DNA of 64,000 nucleotides from Sphingobium sp. CECT 9361 (GCF_918741285.1 NZ_CAKKNC010000007.1:1-64000), one strand, 5' to 3'. Shown: positions 1 to 8,552, numbered from the stretch's first letter. Notes: generated by a model not told the origin, from the sequence alone. Program-made: numbers and translations.

Positions 1-40
1 TACCGCTCAGGCGGCCTGATTTACCAGCAGCGAAAACCCA

Positions 41-78
41 ATCTCCCAGGAGTAAGGGTAGCGATACTCCTGGGAGAT
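41..78. repeat. Perfect 14-bp inverted repeat with 10-nt loop
   Basis: Arms ATCTCCCAGGAGTA (41-54) and TACTCCTGGGAGAT (65-78) are exact reverse complements around a 10-nt loop. On the minus strand the hairpin is followed by TTGGGTTTTC, so it could terminate transcription arriving from the right. It could equally be a mobile-element end. No second copy was seen in the window. Confidence 0.6.
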
Positions 79-524
79 CTTACCTCAAAAAAATGCTTGA
101 TGCCTGCGGTCCACAACGGATGCGTACTTTTATACTCGCTATCCCAAAGTATCTCAGTGGCGGCCTGAGGGGTTGGCAGGTTTTGGGAGAAGCAGTCAAT
201 CACGTCTGTTCCGCCGGACGACTTATGTTGTGAAGGGTTTCGGGCGCTTGCGTACGAAAGCCTCCAGTGCAGGAACCCGCGGGCCCCACGCGCTGGTCTA
301 TGGGTAAATAGGCTTTGAGATAATTCTGGCGGGTAAACGTTGCCGGGCCGGAAGTGCGACTATCGGGCGGAACAGCGTGATTTCGGGCGGCGTTAGGCCG
401 CTAGCAGCGGTGGTTTTGCGGATCAGCGTGTCCTGCGCCCGCTTTAATTCCGGGATGGGCATGCGCTCGGTCGTCGGCCAGGACGCCATGAGCGTGACCG
501 TCATGCAGGGTGGGCCATGCCGGA
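79..524. other. Gap downstream of the IS91-family transposase; likely element tail and its junction
   Basis: No credible gene is seen. The stretch lies 3' of the transposase, where IS91 elements carry their replication-origin end. A GAAC tetranucleotide at 273-276, followed by GC-rich sequence, is a candidate target site: IS91 inserts beside GTTC or CTTG, and GAAC is GTTC on the element strand. Short reading frames here look like chance. Confidence 0.35.
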
Positions 525-1718
525 TCATGGCGTGCTCTCCCGGATGGATGCTGCTGATTGCGGCGGCGCGCGGGGCTGGCACCAGCGGGCGAAGGCCTCA
601 ATGATGGTCATGTGCCCGCCGCAGCACGGGCATGGCGGACGATGGTCGGGCGGTTCGTCGGGGGCGGGTTCCACGATTGGCGCAGCGACGCCGAGCAGCC
701 TGCGCGCGAGCGCCATGGCCTCCTTGTGCGTTGAACTGGCGAGCAGGCCGTAGTGCCGAATGCGGTGGAAGCCACGCGGCAGCACGTGGATCAGGAAGCG
801 GCGAATGAACTCGTCGGTCGCCAGCGACATGACCTGCTGGCGTTCTGGAACGGTACGGCGATAGTCCTTGTAACGGAACGTCACGCCATTCTCGTCGAAG
901 CCGATGAGCCGCCGGTTCGAGATGGCAACGCGGTGGGTATAACGCGAGAGGTAGGCCAGCACCGCCTGCGGCCCTGCAAAGGGTGGCTTGGCATAGACCA
1001 CCCAGCGCTTCTTCCGGATCGGCGACAGATGCCGCAGGAAGGCCGTGCGTGTCGCGAGGCCCGCCAAGGCGCTGAAGAAGGTCAGCTTGCCTGCATCGAG
1101 CAATGCCAGCAGGCGAGTGAGGAACAGTCGGCGGAACAATGCGCCCAACACGCGCACCGGCAGCAGGAAGGCTGCGCGAGACGAGATCCAGCGCGTCCCG
1201 TCCAGCGCGATGCCACCACCGGGCACGATCATGTGCACATGCGGGTGGTGTGTGAGCGCTGATCCCCATGTGTGCAGCACGGCGGTGATGCCGATACGCG
1301 CGCCGAGGTGCTTGGGATCGGCCGCGATGGTCAGCATCGTATCCGCAGCCGCGCGGAACAACAGATCATAGACCACTGCCTTGTTCTGCCAGGCGATATC
1401 CGCGATCTCGGCGGGTACGGTGAACACGACATGGAAGTAGCCCACCGGGAGCAGATCCGCCCCGCGCGCGGCCAGCCAGGTGCGTGCGGCGGCACCCTGG
1501 CATTTGGGACAATGCCGGTTGCGGCAGGAGTTGTAGGCGATCCGCCAGTGCCCGCAGTCGTCGCAGGCCTCGATGTGACCGCCTAGCGCAGCGGTGCGGC
1601 AGTTCTCGATCGCCGTCATGACCTTGAGCTGGCCGAGGCTGAGATGCCCGGCATGGGCTGCGCGATAGGCGGGCCCTGCGCTACGGAAGATGTCGGCGAC
1701 CTCGAGTGAGGTGCGCAC
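525..1718 (-). CDS. tnpA: IS91-family transposase (Y2 HUH rolling-circle type)
   Basis: This transposase moves DNA by rolling-circle, single-strand transfer. An N-terminal zinc-finger region has paired cysteines (Cys52, Cys55, then Cys65, Cys70, Cys73). The HUH metal motif HPHVH is at about residues 158-162, and the paired catalytic tyrosines are in YLSRY (Tyr256 and Tyr260). At 397 residues it is full length for the family. It starts at GTG, 4 nt after the stop of the upstream recombinase gene, so the two are probably co-transcribed. All catalytic residues are present, so it could be active. Family assignment is firm; activity is inferred. Confidence 0.93.
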   Translation of the reverse strand: MRTSLEVADIFRSAGPAYRAAHAGHLSLGQLKVMTAIENCRTAALGGHIEACDDCGHWRIAYNSCRNRHCPKCQGAAARTWLAARGADLLPVGYFHVVFTVPAEIADIAWQNKAVVYDLLFRAAADTMLTIAADPKHLGARIGITAVLHTWGSALTHHPHVHMIVPGGGIALDGTRWISSRAAFLLPVRVLGALFRRLFLTRLLALLDAGKLTFFSALAGLATRTAFLRHLSPIRKKRWVVYAKPPFAGPQAVLAYLSRYTHRVAISNRRLIGFDENGVTFRYKDYRRTVPERQQVMSLATDEFIRRFLIHVLPRGFHRIRHYGLLASSTHKEAMALARRLLGVAAPIVEPAPDEPPDHRPPCPCCGGHMTIIEAFARWCQPRAPPQSAASIRESTP

Positions 1719-1722
1719 CGGT

Positions 1723-2628
1723 TCAACCGGGAGGTGCCCTGCCTTCCATCACGGCAACGATCTGGTCGAGTGGGCTGGTCACCGCCCGCATGGTCTTGCT
1801 CGACACCTGAGTGTAGATGCCGGTCGTGTTGATGTTCACGTGTCCCAGCAGGACCTGAATGACGCGGATATCGACACCCTGCTCGAGTAGGTGAGTGGCG
1901 AACGAATGCCGCAGTGTGTGCGGGCTTACTCGCTTATGGATCTCGGCGCGCTCAGCCGCTTCCTGCACGACGCGGTGCAGCTGGCGCGCTGAGACCGGAT
2001 CCGTGCCGTTGCGGCCGGGGAACAGCCAGCCATGTGGCAACATCACTCCCCGCCGCTTGCCTTCGCGCCACCATTGACGAAGCAAATCCAGCAGGTGCGG
2101 TGAGAGCATGGCGTTGCGATCCTTGCGTCCCTTGCCCTGCTCGACGCGGATCACCATCCGGGTGCTGTCGATGTCATCAACCTTGAGGTGGGCAACCTCC
2201 GAGACACGCAAGCCCGCGCCATAGGCCACGCTGAGTGCTGCTTTGTATTTGATGCCTGGCGCAGCCTCGAGCAGCCGAGCGGTCTCCTCGACGCTCAAAA
2301 CCACCCGCAGCTTGGGCGCGTAATGAAGGACGACAAGCCCCAGCGCCATCTCCGGCCGCTTGAGCGTAATGCCGAACAGGAAACGCAGTGCCGATACGGC
2401 CCCATTGATGGTTGCCGGACCAACGGCGCGTTCATGCTGATCGATCTGAAAGCGCCGGAGGTCTTCGATCGTAGCCGTATCGGGGGGCCGGCCGAGAAAC
2501 GCGGCAAATGATCGGACGTGCCGGATATAGTCCTTCTGCGTGTGCTCCCCAAAGCCACGCATCGTCATGTCCTGCAACATACGCTCGCGCAGAGAATTGT
2601 TCGGGGTCGGGGAAGTGATGGCATCCAT
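1723..2628 (-). CDS. XerD-like tyrosine recombinase accompanying the IS91-type element
   Basis: A site-specific recombinase of 301 residues. An N-terminal SAM-like core-binding domain (about 15-95) precedes the catalytic domain. The full catalytic set is visible: Arg141, Lys166, His237, Arg240, His263 and the nucleophile Tyr272 in GIYTQV. The ATG at 2628 is chosen because AAGGA lies 6 nt upstream; the frame runs 13 codons further without a better site. It is immediately upstream of tnpA. Such recombinase and IS91 transposase pairs are known in proteobacteria, but the recombinase's role in the transposition cycle is unclear. Confidence 0.88.
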   Translation of the reverse strand: MDAITSPTPNNSLRERMLQDMTMRGFGEHTQKDYIRHVRSFAAFLGRPPDTATIEDLRRFQIDQHERAVGPATINGAVSALRFLFGITLKRPEMALGLVVLHYAPKLRVVLSVEETARLLEAAPGIKYKAALSVAYGAGLRVSEVAHLKVDDIDSTRMVIRVEQGKGRKDRNAMLSPHLLDLLRQWWREGKRRGVMLPHGWLFPGRNGTDPVSARQLHRVVQEAAERAEIHKRVSPHTLRHSFATHLLEQGVDIRVIQVLLGHVNINTTGIYTQVSSKTMRAVTSPLDQIVAVMEGRAPPG

Positions 2629-2983
2629 GGTGAGTTCCTTTCCGTTGAAGGAACTCCACGGTCGCAAGACGACATCGCCGCTCGCAAAGCCTGAACAATA
2701 CTACGCTACGTCACCCCAAGCGACTCTCCCGCGGAGCGGGTTCGTGCTCTGGTCGCGACCTGCCGGTTAGCGGACGGACCGCACCTAGGAACGGAAAATT
2801 GGCGGCTGAATGGCGACAAAGGGTCGACTGCCGCCGAAAAAGCAGGCCGTCAGCACCTAGGGATCGAAAATCTGGTTCTAGGTGTGTTGTGTAGACACAT
2901 CTGTCGCTTGCCATGAACGGTTCAAAACTTCCGCTGGTTGCCGCTGGCGGGATGTGTTGTGTTCAGGCTGCCCGCGATAGACC
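2629..2983. other. Gap between the recombinase and a small ORF; probable left (terminus) end of the IS91-type element
   Basis: No gene is supported. The stretch holds an imperfect direct repeat, GCACCTAGGAACGGAAAATT at 2781 and GCACCTAGGGATCGAAAAT at 2853. CACCTAG (2854-2860) is also mirrored by CTAGGTG (2877-2883). This is where the terminus end of the element should lie, but its exact boundary cannot be fixed from one copy. Confidence 0.4.
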
Positions 2984-3232
2984 GTGCCCATGTTCAATAT
3001 TGAAAACCCGATTCACGCCGCTATCGACCTTGTCAGCATCCATGGCAGGCGGGCACGACAGATTGTCGCTGACCATATTCTTGATGCAGTGCGCAACCAT
3101 GATATGCACGTTGCGAAGCTCTGGAACGCAGTGGGATGCGAAGTTGACGACCGTTTGGACCAAGCTGAACGGCGCCGCCTCGGCCTCAATGATATTGATA
3201 CGTCGCGTAGCCGGTCGGAATTGGTGCGATAG
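2984..3232 (+). CDS. Small hypothetical protein
   Basis: An 82-residue frame running convergently to umuC and ending 3 nt before its stop. The product is charged and mostly helical, with no signal peptide or membrane segment. I do not recognise a family. Codon use is less GC-biased at third positions than in the core genes, as elsewhere in this accessory region. No clear ribosome-binding site precedes the ATG, and a second ATG lies two codons later. It may be a cargo gene or a chance frame. Confidence 0.35.
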   Translation: MPMFNIENPIHAAIDLVSIHGRRARQIVADHILDAVRNHDMHVAKLWNAVGCEVDDRLDQAERRRLGLNDIDTSRSRSELVR

Positions 3233-3234
3233 AA

Positions 3235-4503
3235 TCAGGCCCTGACCGTGGGCACTTCGCCGACGCGCGTCGTGTAATTGGGTGAACGCATCTCCGAACG
3301 GGCCGACCACTGGCGCTTGAACCCCTGCGTAGCGGGAATGGCGGCGAATTTACCGAATCGCGAATTGACCTCATCCATAGCGGCCATCAGCCGCGCATGG
3401 CGATCATCGTCTGCTTCGAACAATGTGCGCGGGCGCAAGTCGGCGTCCATTAGGTCTTCCAGCATTATGCCTGCCTTCGTGATTCCATACCCTTCGCGCC
3501 ACGCGTTTTCGACGCCGCGTCGCGCGTAGGCCAACAGGGCTAGGCCGTCGTTCGTCATCGGCTGAGCGCTGAGCGTCCGCGTCGCTGAATATTGCGGCCG
3601 ATCGAGCTTATGCTTGTTTGTGTGGAAGAACACAGTGATGCGCCCTGCCACAAGTCCATGCTGACGCAGCTTTTCGCCAGCGCGCATCGCATATTGCGCG
3701 ACAGCGCCCATCAGCGTCTCAATGTCGAATACCGGCGTCCCGAATGAACGTGTTACCGCCATGCCCTTGCGCTGCGGCTCGACCGTCTCGACCACACCGG
3801 CTGGCACCCCCCGCAACTCAGCGACCAATCGCTCCAGAACGACGCTGCCCACGCCTCTGGCTTGCTTGAGCGGCATATCGCGAAGTTGGCCAGCTGATAC
3901 GATGCCCAGCGCTTCCAGTTTCAGGACTGTCGCTCGTCCTACCCCCCAGACATCGCCAACCGCGAACCGGTCGAGCACCCAGCGCCGGATGTCTTCGTCG
4001 CGCATGTCGGCAATGCTGTTGAAGATTGGGTTCTTCTTTGCGGCGGCGTTAGCAAGTTTGGCCAGCGTCTTGGTCGGCCCAATCCCAACACAGGTCGGGA
4101 TGGTGGTCCAGCGGCGCACCTGATCACTCATCGCTCTCGCGTGCGCCACCAGATCGCGCTGCTCGAAACCCGCAAGGTCAACAAACGTCTCATCGATTGA
4201 GTAAATCTCGAAGTCCCTCGCGAAAGGTTCGATGGCTGCCACGACGCGGCGTTGCATATCCCCATAGAGCGCGTAGTTGGAAGACAGCACACGGATACCA
4301 TGACGCTTGATCATATCCTGCATCAGATGAACCGGTTGGCCCATCGTGATACCGAGCGCCTTCGCTTCGGCAGAGCGAGCAATGGCGCAACCGTCGTTGT
4401 TGGACAGGACGATTACAGGGACGCCTGTTAAGCTAGCGTCAAACGCCCGTTCGCAGGACACATAATAGTTGTTGCAGTCGATAAGCGCGACAGGTCCGCT
4501 CAT
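3235..4503 (-). CDS. umuC: Y-family DNA polymerase V catalytic subunit UmuC
   Basis: The catalytic subunit of an error-prone translesion polymerase used in the SOS response. Of its 422 residues, the palm-domain signatures are visible: Asp9 in IDCNNYY binds metal and the SIDE motif carries Asp104 and Glu105. The helix-hairpin-helix thumb region and the little-finger domain follow, and the length is normal for UmuC. I start at the ATG (4501-4503) that overlaps the umuD stop as ATGA, rather than 12 codons upstream, because the conserved N-terminus begins there. It forms an operon with umuD under a LexA box. Confidence 0.95.
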   Translation of the reverse strand: MSGPVALIDCNNYYVSCERAFDASLTGVPVIVLSNNDGCAIARSAEAKALGITMGQPVHLMQDMIKRHGIRVLSSNYALYGDMQRRVVAAIEPFARDFEIYSIDETFVDLAGFEQRDLVAHARAMSDQVRRWTTIPTCVGIGPTKTLAKLANAAAKKNPIFNSIADMRDEDIRRWVLDRFAVGDVWGVGRATVLKLEALGIVSAGQLRDMPLKQARGVGSVVLERLVAELRGVPAGVVETVEPQRKGMAVTRSFGTPVFDIETLMGAVAQYAMRAGEKLRQHGLVAGRITVFFHTNKHKLDRPQYSATRTLSAQPMTNDGLALLAYARRGVENAWREGYGITKAGIMLEDLMDADLRPRTLFEADDDRHARLMAAMDEVNSRFGKFAAIPATQGFKRQWSARSEMRSPNYTTRVGEVPTVRA

Positions 4504-4913
4504 ACATATCGACGCGCGAGCCCGACCACCACGCCCCAAATCTCAACATGTTCATCGACGATAATCTCGTGATAGCCTTCTGATTCCGGCACCAGCCAGA
4601 AGCGCCCGTCGCGCCGACGCAACCGTTTGAGAGTGCGATCGCCATGCACCAGCGCAACCACGATGTGGCCGGTAACGGGCTTCTTCGCGCGGCTTACAAC
4701 GATCAGATCGCCATCAGTTATTCCCGCTCCAGCCATCGAATGACCATCGACACGCATGATGTAGCTGGCGGCGGGATGTTCAATCAGCCAGTCGCCAAGA
4801 TTGATCGGCTCTTCCATGTCGTCCTGCGCAGGCGACGGAAACCCAGCCGGTGCGCTGACGAGCAGCATCGGCAGATCGGGCGTAAGCGTTTCGAGGGAAA
4901 TCATTTCTAGCAT
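4500..4913 (-). CDS. umuD: UmuD-type LexA-fold S24 self-cleaving protein
   Basis: The regulatory partner of UmuC; cleavage stimulated by RecA turns it into UmuD', which activates polymerase V. With the ATG at 4913 the Ala-Gly cleavage site falls at residues 23-24, the nucleophile Ser59 lies in GHSM, and the general base Lys96 in TLKRL. These are each one residue from the E. coli positions, which supports this start. Alternatives are a GTG at 4922 and an ATG at 4904. None has a strong ribosome-binding site. A LexA box lies 67 nt upstream. Confidence 0.93.
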   Translation of the reverse strand: MLEMISLETLTPDLPMLLVSAPAGFPSPAQDDMEEPINLGDWLIEHPAASYIMRVDGHSMAGAGITDGDLIVVSRAKKPVTGHIVVALVHGDRTLKRLRRRDGRFWLVPESEGYHEIIVDEHVEIWGVVVGLARRYV

Positions 4914-4979
4914 CAGTGGCACTTCGAATCAGGAACTGCCTCAGACCTACGCTCGAAGTCCGTGGCCGTCATTCAAAAT

Positions 4980-4994
4980 GTTCGCTATATGTTC
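4980..4994 (-). promoter_or_regulatory. LexA (SOS) operator, alphaproteobacterial type
   Basis: GTTCGCTATATGTTC is a perfect GTTC-N7-GTTC, the LexA operator known from alphaproteobacteria. It sits between the SRAP gene stop (5011) and the umuD start, so umuDC should be induced by DNA damage from a promoter here. Confidence 0.85.
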
Positions 4995-5010
4995 CGCATA
5001 TCGTGGCGGA

Positions 5011-5661
5011 TCAGAGGAGCGTAGGAGACGATTCCATCGTTCCAGCTTTCCTGAACCAAGGCTTTTCCGTGTGGTCGATAGTCATTCTGTCAGCAGGATA
5101 GGGTCGATCGAACTGAAACAAATCATCGAACGGCGCGGTCAGCCAAGTATTCCAGTGTTCGAGATCGATGATGACGGGCGAACGATCGTGTATGTCGATC
5201 AGCTCAGGCGCGTTGTCAGTCATGACGCCGGTGTAGCATGTTCCCCATTCAGGACTGTCCCTCCACAAACCTGCCCAAGCAAAGATCGGCTGATCCGTCA
5301 CCGAAAGCCACGTCTCCGTCATCTTGCCTTTCACGCCTACAGCCTCTGCATAGCGCGCGGTCGGGATAAGACAGCGTTGATCTGGCGCCACTGCCCAGCG
5401 TTTCCAGAATGAGCTCAGCTTGTCGAAGCGGGCATTATTGACGGGCTTGGGTTTAAGCATCTGTCCGGATTTGCCTTTGAGCGAAACCGGAAAACCCCAT
5501 GTCATCTGTTCCAGCACAGGCTCACCCTCAATCAGGCGAATGACGCTGCCAGGCTCCTTTGGGTGAACTTGCAACGGTCCTTCGTTGAACCGCGATCCGA
5601 GACGCGCGCCGAAGAGGTTCAGCACCTTGTCGGTCACGCCACGCTCTGCCCTGTTACACAT
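5011..5661 (-). CDS. SOS response-associated peptidase family protein (SRAP, YedK/HMCES-like)
   Basis: SRAP proteins crosslink to abasic sites in single-stranded DNA and shield them. This 216-residue protein begins Met-Cys, so removal of Met exposes the catalytic Cys2. The conserved Asn-Ala-Arg (about 76-78), the Glu at about 106 and His158 (in IHDRSP) match the YedK active site. The motif after NAR is FDKL rather than the usual SET-like run, so it is a divergent member. It lies upstream of umuDC in the same direction. No LexA box was seen before its own start. Confidence 0.9.
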   Translation of the reverse strand: MCNRAERGVTDKVLNLFGARLGSRFNEGPLQVHPKEPGSVIRLIEGEPVLEQMTWGFPVSLKGKSGQMLKPKPVNNARFDKLSSFWKRWAVAPDQRCLIPTARYAEAVGVKGKMTETWLSVTDQPIFAWAGLWRDSPEWGTCYTGVMTDNAPELIDIHDRSPVIIDLEHWNTWLTAPFDDLFQFDRPYPADRMTIDHTEKPWFRKAGTMESSPTLL

Positions 5662-6207
5662 TTAGAAAAGCTGGCGTTCTGCGGCACCAGAGTCAATGTG
5701 CTGACTATAACGGCTTAGTCCGGACCTATCGACCGCCTCGGCAGATCCCTGCGATGATAGTGGTGGCGGGTTGATGGCAATGCGCCCCTGATCTGAGCGC
5801 GAGAGCTCACGTGCTAGCCAATCCGACCCAGGCCTTCGAGCACATTACCAATGCAAATCGGGCCGCCGTGACAGCGTTGCTGTGAATCGGCGTTGAAGCT
5901 GATCCCGGCCTTAGAGACGGGCAACTATCTGAAAACGCTCCAGAACGAGGGATGTTGGTGGGGTCTCAGTCTACGCCTATCAGAACGCGAGCGCTGGACA
6001 TTTCTAGTTATAATACAGCGTTATGAATGAAATCAGACGGAGTCTTTCTTCGGCACCAATCCCCCCCTGTCTGAGGGGGGGGAGATGACGCTACCCGCAT
6101 AACTATTATCTCAACTATCGCTGCTACAGAATTGATATCCCCACACCTCCCAATTCCTCATTGGTACATGTTCTGCTGGAGCAAGTTATGGGGTGTGGTT
6201 TCTGGTC
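5662..6207. other. Gap between integrase and SRAP gene
   Basis: No gene is supported in 546 bp. The stretch holds a homopolymer hairpin (C7 at 6061-6067, G8 at 6075-6082) and an inverted repeat CCCCACACC (6139-6147) / GGGGTGTGG (6190-6198) just beyond the integrase stop. A 26-codon frame starting at 6024 (Met-Asn-Glu-Ile) sits after a TATAAT, but I would not call it. Confidence 0.5.
6139..6198. repeat. Inverted repeat CCCCACACC / GGGGTGTGG downstream of the integrase
   Basis: The 9-bp arms at 6139-6147 and 6190-6198 are exact reverse complements 42 nt apart. They share the CCCCACA core with the repeats on the other side of the integrase, which suggests integrase or excisionase binding sites. 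Confidence 0.45.
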
Positions 6208-7389
6208 CTATGAATGACTGACACAATAGGACCCCCAGGCTTCCATCAGTTCGACACGGGCGCCCGGTTGATTTGCGGTGCCTAGATATGTTGTACGGCG
6301 ATAGGCAGCTTGCACAGCGTCAGGTGTCTTGTGAGCGAGAGCGGCCTCGACAACGGCATCGGCAAAGCCTTCGTTTGCGGCCCAGTCTGTGAAACTCGAA
6401 CGAAAACCGTGAACGTGAAAAGGCTCGCTCATGTCGCGCAGAACCTTCAACAAAGTCATGTCAGACATTGGTTTGCCAGCCACGCCGGGGAAAACGACAT
6501 CAGTTTCCGAGAGCCGAAGCGCATTCGCTTTCGTAAGCACCGCCAGGGCCGCGCTTGAGAGAGGAACCACATGTGCCTTCCCTCTCTTCATATGGTCGGC
6601 AGGTATCGTCCACAGCCGCACATCAAGATCAAATTCAGCCCATGTCGCCAACCGCACCTCTTGGCTACGCACGCCCGTAAGTATGAGAGATTCTAACGCC
6701 AGCCGTCCAAAAGATGGTTTGCGCCGCAACGCGGTGATGAAGCTGGGGACTGCGACATATGGCATGGACTTACGGTTTTCTCGCGACTTCACTTGCCGCG
6801 GCAAACCTCTGCCAGCTTTCAGGCTACTATTGCCCGAGGGGGCTTCGCGCGAACGCCAGCCCTTTGCGTGGGCATAGTCCAGCACGGCACAAATCCGGTT
6901 GCGCACTTGACGGGCTGTTTCGGGAATTTCTTGCCAAATTGGCGTAAGCACTGCGATGATGTCGGCAGCCGAAATACTGCCGGTCGGTAGATTGCCCAAT
7001 TTCGGGAAGGCGTAGTTTTCGAGACTGGCGAGCCACTGCCGCGCATATACGGAACTATTCCAGCCCTTCTCATTCTCCTCGTGGTATTGGCGCGCAGCAA
7101 CGCGGAACGTCACCTTCGCAGCTGCCTCGTCTTTTCTCTCCACCAGAACGTCGCGCTGATCCACCTTGATAGTTTTGCGCAATCCTATGGCCTTAACCCG
7201 GGCCTCTGCCAACGTCAGCAGCTTAGCACTACCCAGCCCAATGTCCTGCCGTTTGCCATCGCGCTGGATTCGCAACATCCAGTAGGCCCCACCACGCTTG
7301 TCAACTTTTAGAAACAGTCCTTCCCCATCCTGATAGGTGCCAGGATTTGCTAACGCCGCTTTGACTGCAACCGCCGTGAGCTTGCCCAT
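6208..7389 (-). CDS. int: P4-type tyrosine integrase of a tRNA-Tyr-integrated element
   Basis: Catalyses site-specific integration and excision of the mobile element on its left. The 393 residues start with a DUF4102-type arm-binding domain (about 1-90), followed by a core-binding domain and the catalytic domain. Arg241 (TGVRSQEV), His327 and Arg330 (HGFR), His353 and Tyr363 form the catalytic set. Its 5' end faces the 3' end of tRNA-Tyr 198 bp away, the usual layout for this family. The integrase is intact. Four TTACCCCCACA copies lie in the spacer between the two. Confidence 0.94.
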   Translation of the reverse strand: MGKLTAVAVKAALANPGTYQDGEGLFLKVDKRGGAYWMLRIQRDGKRQDIGLGSAKLLTLAEARVKAIGLRKTIKVDQRDVLVERKDEAAAKVTFRVAARQYHEENEKGWNSSVYARQWLASLENYAFPKLGNLPTGSISAADIIAVLTPIWQEIPETARQVRNRICAVLDYAHAKGWRSREAPSGNSSLKAGRGLPRQVKSRENRKSMPYVAVPSFITALRRKPSFGRLALESLILTGVRSQEVRLATWAEFDLDVRLWTIPADHMKRGKAHVVPLSSAALAVLTKANALRLSETDVVFPGVAGKPMSDMTLLKVLRDMSEPFHVHGFRSSFTDWAANEGFADAVVEAALAHKTPDAVQAAYRRTTYLGTANQPGARVELMEAWGSYCVSHS

Positions 7390-7393
7390 TTCG

Positions 7394-7472
7394 TTACCCC
7401 CACATTTTTTACCCGCAAATCGGGAAAGCAGAGTGTGGGGGTAAAGCGATTTACCCCCACATTACCCCCACA
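7394..7472. repeat. Four copies of TTACCCCCACA before the integrase start (putative arm-type sites)
   Basis: Direct copies lie at 7394-7404, 7451-7461 and 7462-7472, and an inverted copy, TGTGGGGGTAA, at 7434-7444. All lie between the integrase start and tRNA-Tyr, where integrase arm sites or an autoregulatory operator would be expected. Confidence 0.65.
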
Positions 7473-7586
7473 CTACGCTCCGGCTGAAGGCAAACGCCTG
7501 GAGACGTGGGTGGACCGTATGGGTAATAATACCTCAGTTTTTCAGGGATTTCTAGGGATTTTGGAGAACCCTCTGGGACTGGAGGG

Positions 7587-7673
7587 TGGTGGACAGGGCT
7601 GGATTCGAACCAGCGTACGGGAAACCCGGGCAGATTTACAGTCTGCTGCCTTTAACCACTCGGCCACCTGTCC
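7587..7673 (-). tRNA. tRNA-Tyr (GTA anticodon)
   Basis: Read on the minus strand, acceptor GGACAGG (7667-7673) pairs with CCTGTCC (7591-7597), followed by discriminator A and an encoded CCA (7587-7589). The anticodon loop is CTGTAAA, giving GTA. A long variable arm and the GGTTCGAATCC T-arm are present. The 3' end serves as the attachment site of the integrated element to the left. Confidence 0.95.
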
Positions 7674-7726
7674 ATAACCGCATAGTGCCGAAAAATCGTA
7701 CTATGTTGCGATCGGGAGGGCGCTCA

Positions 7727-8518
7727 ATGACGAATGGAGGCTTGCCTGTCAATGCTTCCCGTGAAAAGAACGCGCCCATGAAAAGAGGACATCGTACCGG
7801 AAAACCCAAAGGGGGATTCCCCCGCTTTTATGGCCGTCATGCGGTCATAGCAGCGTTGGCTAATGAAAACCGCATCGTGCGCAAGATCTGGGGCACGCGC
7901 GAAGCGCTGGCCGCGTTGGAATTGCCGCCGGTGCTGCCCATCGTCTATTCGGATGTTGCCGATCTGGGCCGCATGGTCCCGTCCGATGCGCCGCATCAAG
8001 GCATTGTCGCCGAAGTCGAAATGCTCGACGATATCTGGCTGGGCGACGTGCTGGATGAAGGACGCGACGACAAGCGGCCGATACTCGTGCTCGATCAGGT
8101 AACCGATCCACACAATGTCGGCGCGATCCTCCGCTCGGCGGCGGCGTTCGATGCCCTCGCCATCGTCACGCAGGACCGGCATTCGCCTGCCGAAACCGGC
8201 GTGCTGGCCCGCGCGGCATCGGGCGCGCTGGAAATCGTGCCATGGGTGCGCGTCGTGAATCTCGCCCGCGCGCTCGATGAAATTGCAGAGGCGAATTACT
8301 GGCGCATCGGCCTGGATGGCGAAGCGGAGCTCACGCTCGACAAAGCCATCGGCGAATCGCGCGTGGCACTGGTGCTCGGCGCGGAGGGCGAAGGCCTGCG
8401 CCACAACAGCATGGCGCATTGCGACATATTGGCTAAACTGCCTATCAGTCCGCGTATGGAGTCCCTGAACGTCTCCAATGCGGCTGCAATCGCGCTCTAC
8501 GCTGCCGCCATCGGCTGA
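7727..8518 (+). CDS. rlmB: SpoU-family 23S rRNA 2'-O-ribose methyltransferase (RlmB-like)
   Basis: Methylates a ribose 2'-OH in rRNA using SAM. The 263-residue product has an N-terminal substrate-binding domain, then the SpoU trefoil-knot motifs: motif 1 around DPHNVGAILRSA, motif 2 VLGAEGEG and motif 3 SLNVSNAAAIALY. I start at the ATG at 7727, which has GGGAGGG 7 nt upstream. The frame stays open into the antisense of tRNA-Tyr, and that upstream part is not protein. A lysine/arginine-rich stretch follows the start. RlmB is the best guess; another SpoU target is possible. Confidence 0.88.
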   Translation: MTNGGLPVNASREKNAPMKRGHRTGKPKGGFPRFYGRHAVIAALANENRIVRKIWGTREALAALELPPVLPIVYSDVADLGRMVPSDAPHQGIVAEVEMLDDIWLGDVLDEGRDDKRPILVLDQVTDPHNVGAILRSAAAFDALAIVTQDRHSPAETGVLARAASGALEIVPWVRVVNLARALDEIAEANYWRIGLDGEAELTLDKAIGESRVALVLGAEGEGLRHNSMAHCDILAKLPISPRMESLNVSNAAAIALYAAAIG

Positions 8519-8552
8519 CGAAGAGACTTGGCCGGGGGGAGGGGCAGATACG

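Noticed and set aside
298..582. 95-codon minus-strand frame after the IS91 transposase
   Set aside because: It overlaps the transposase 3' end and the expected origin end of the element, with no domain or ribosome-binding site.
7435..7726. Protein frames running through tRNA-Tyr on the plus strand, including an N-terminal extension of rlmB
   Set aside because: The peptides read from the antisense of a tRNA gene. The real rlmB start is ATG 7727 with a good ribosome-binding site.
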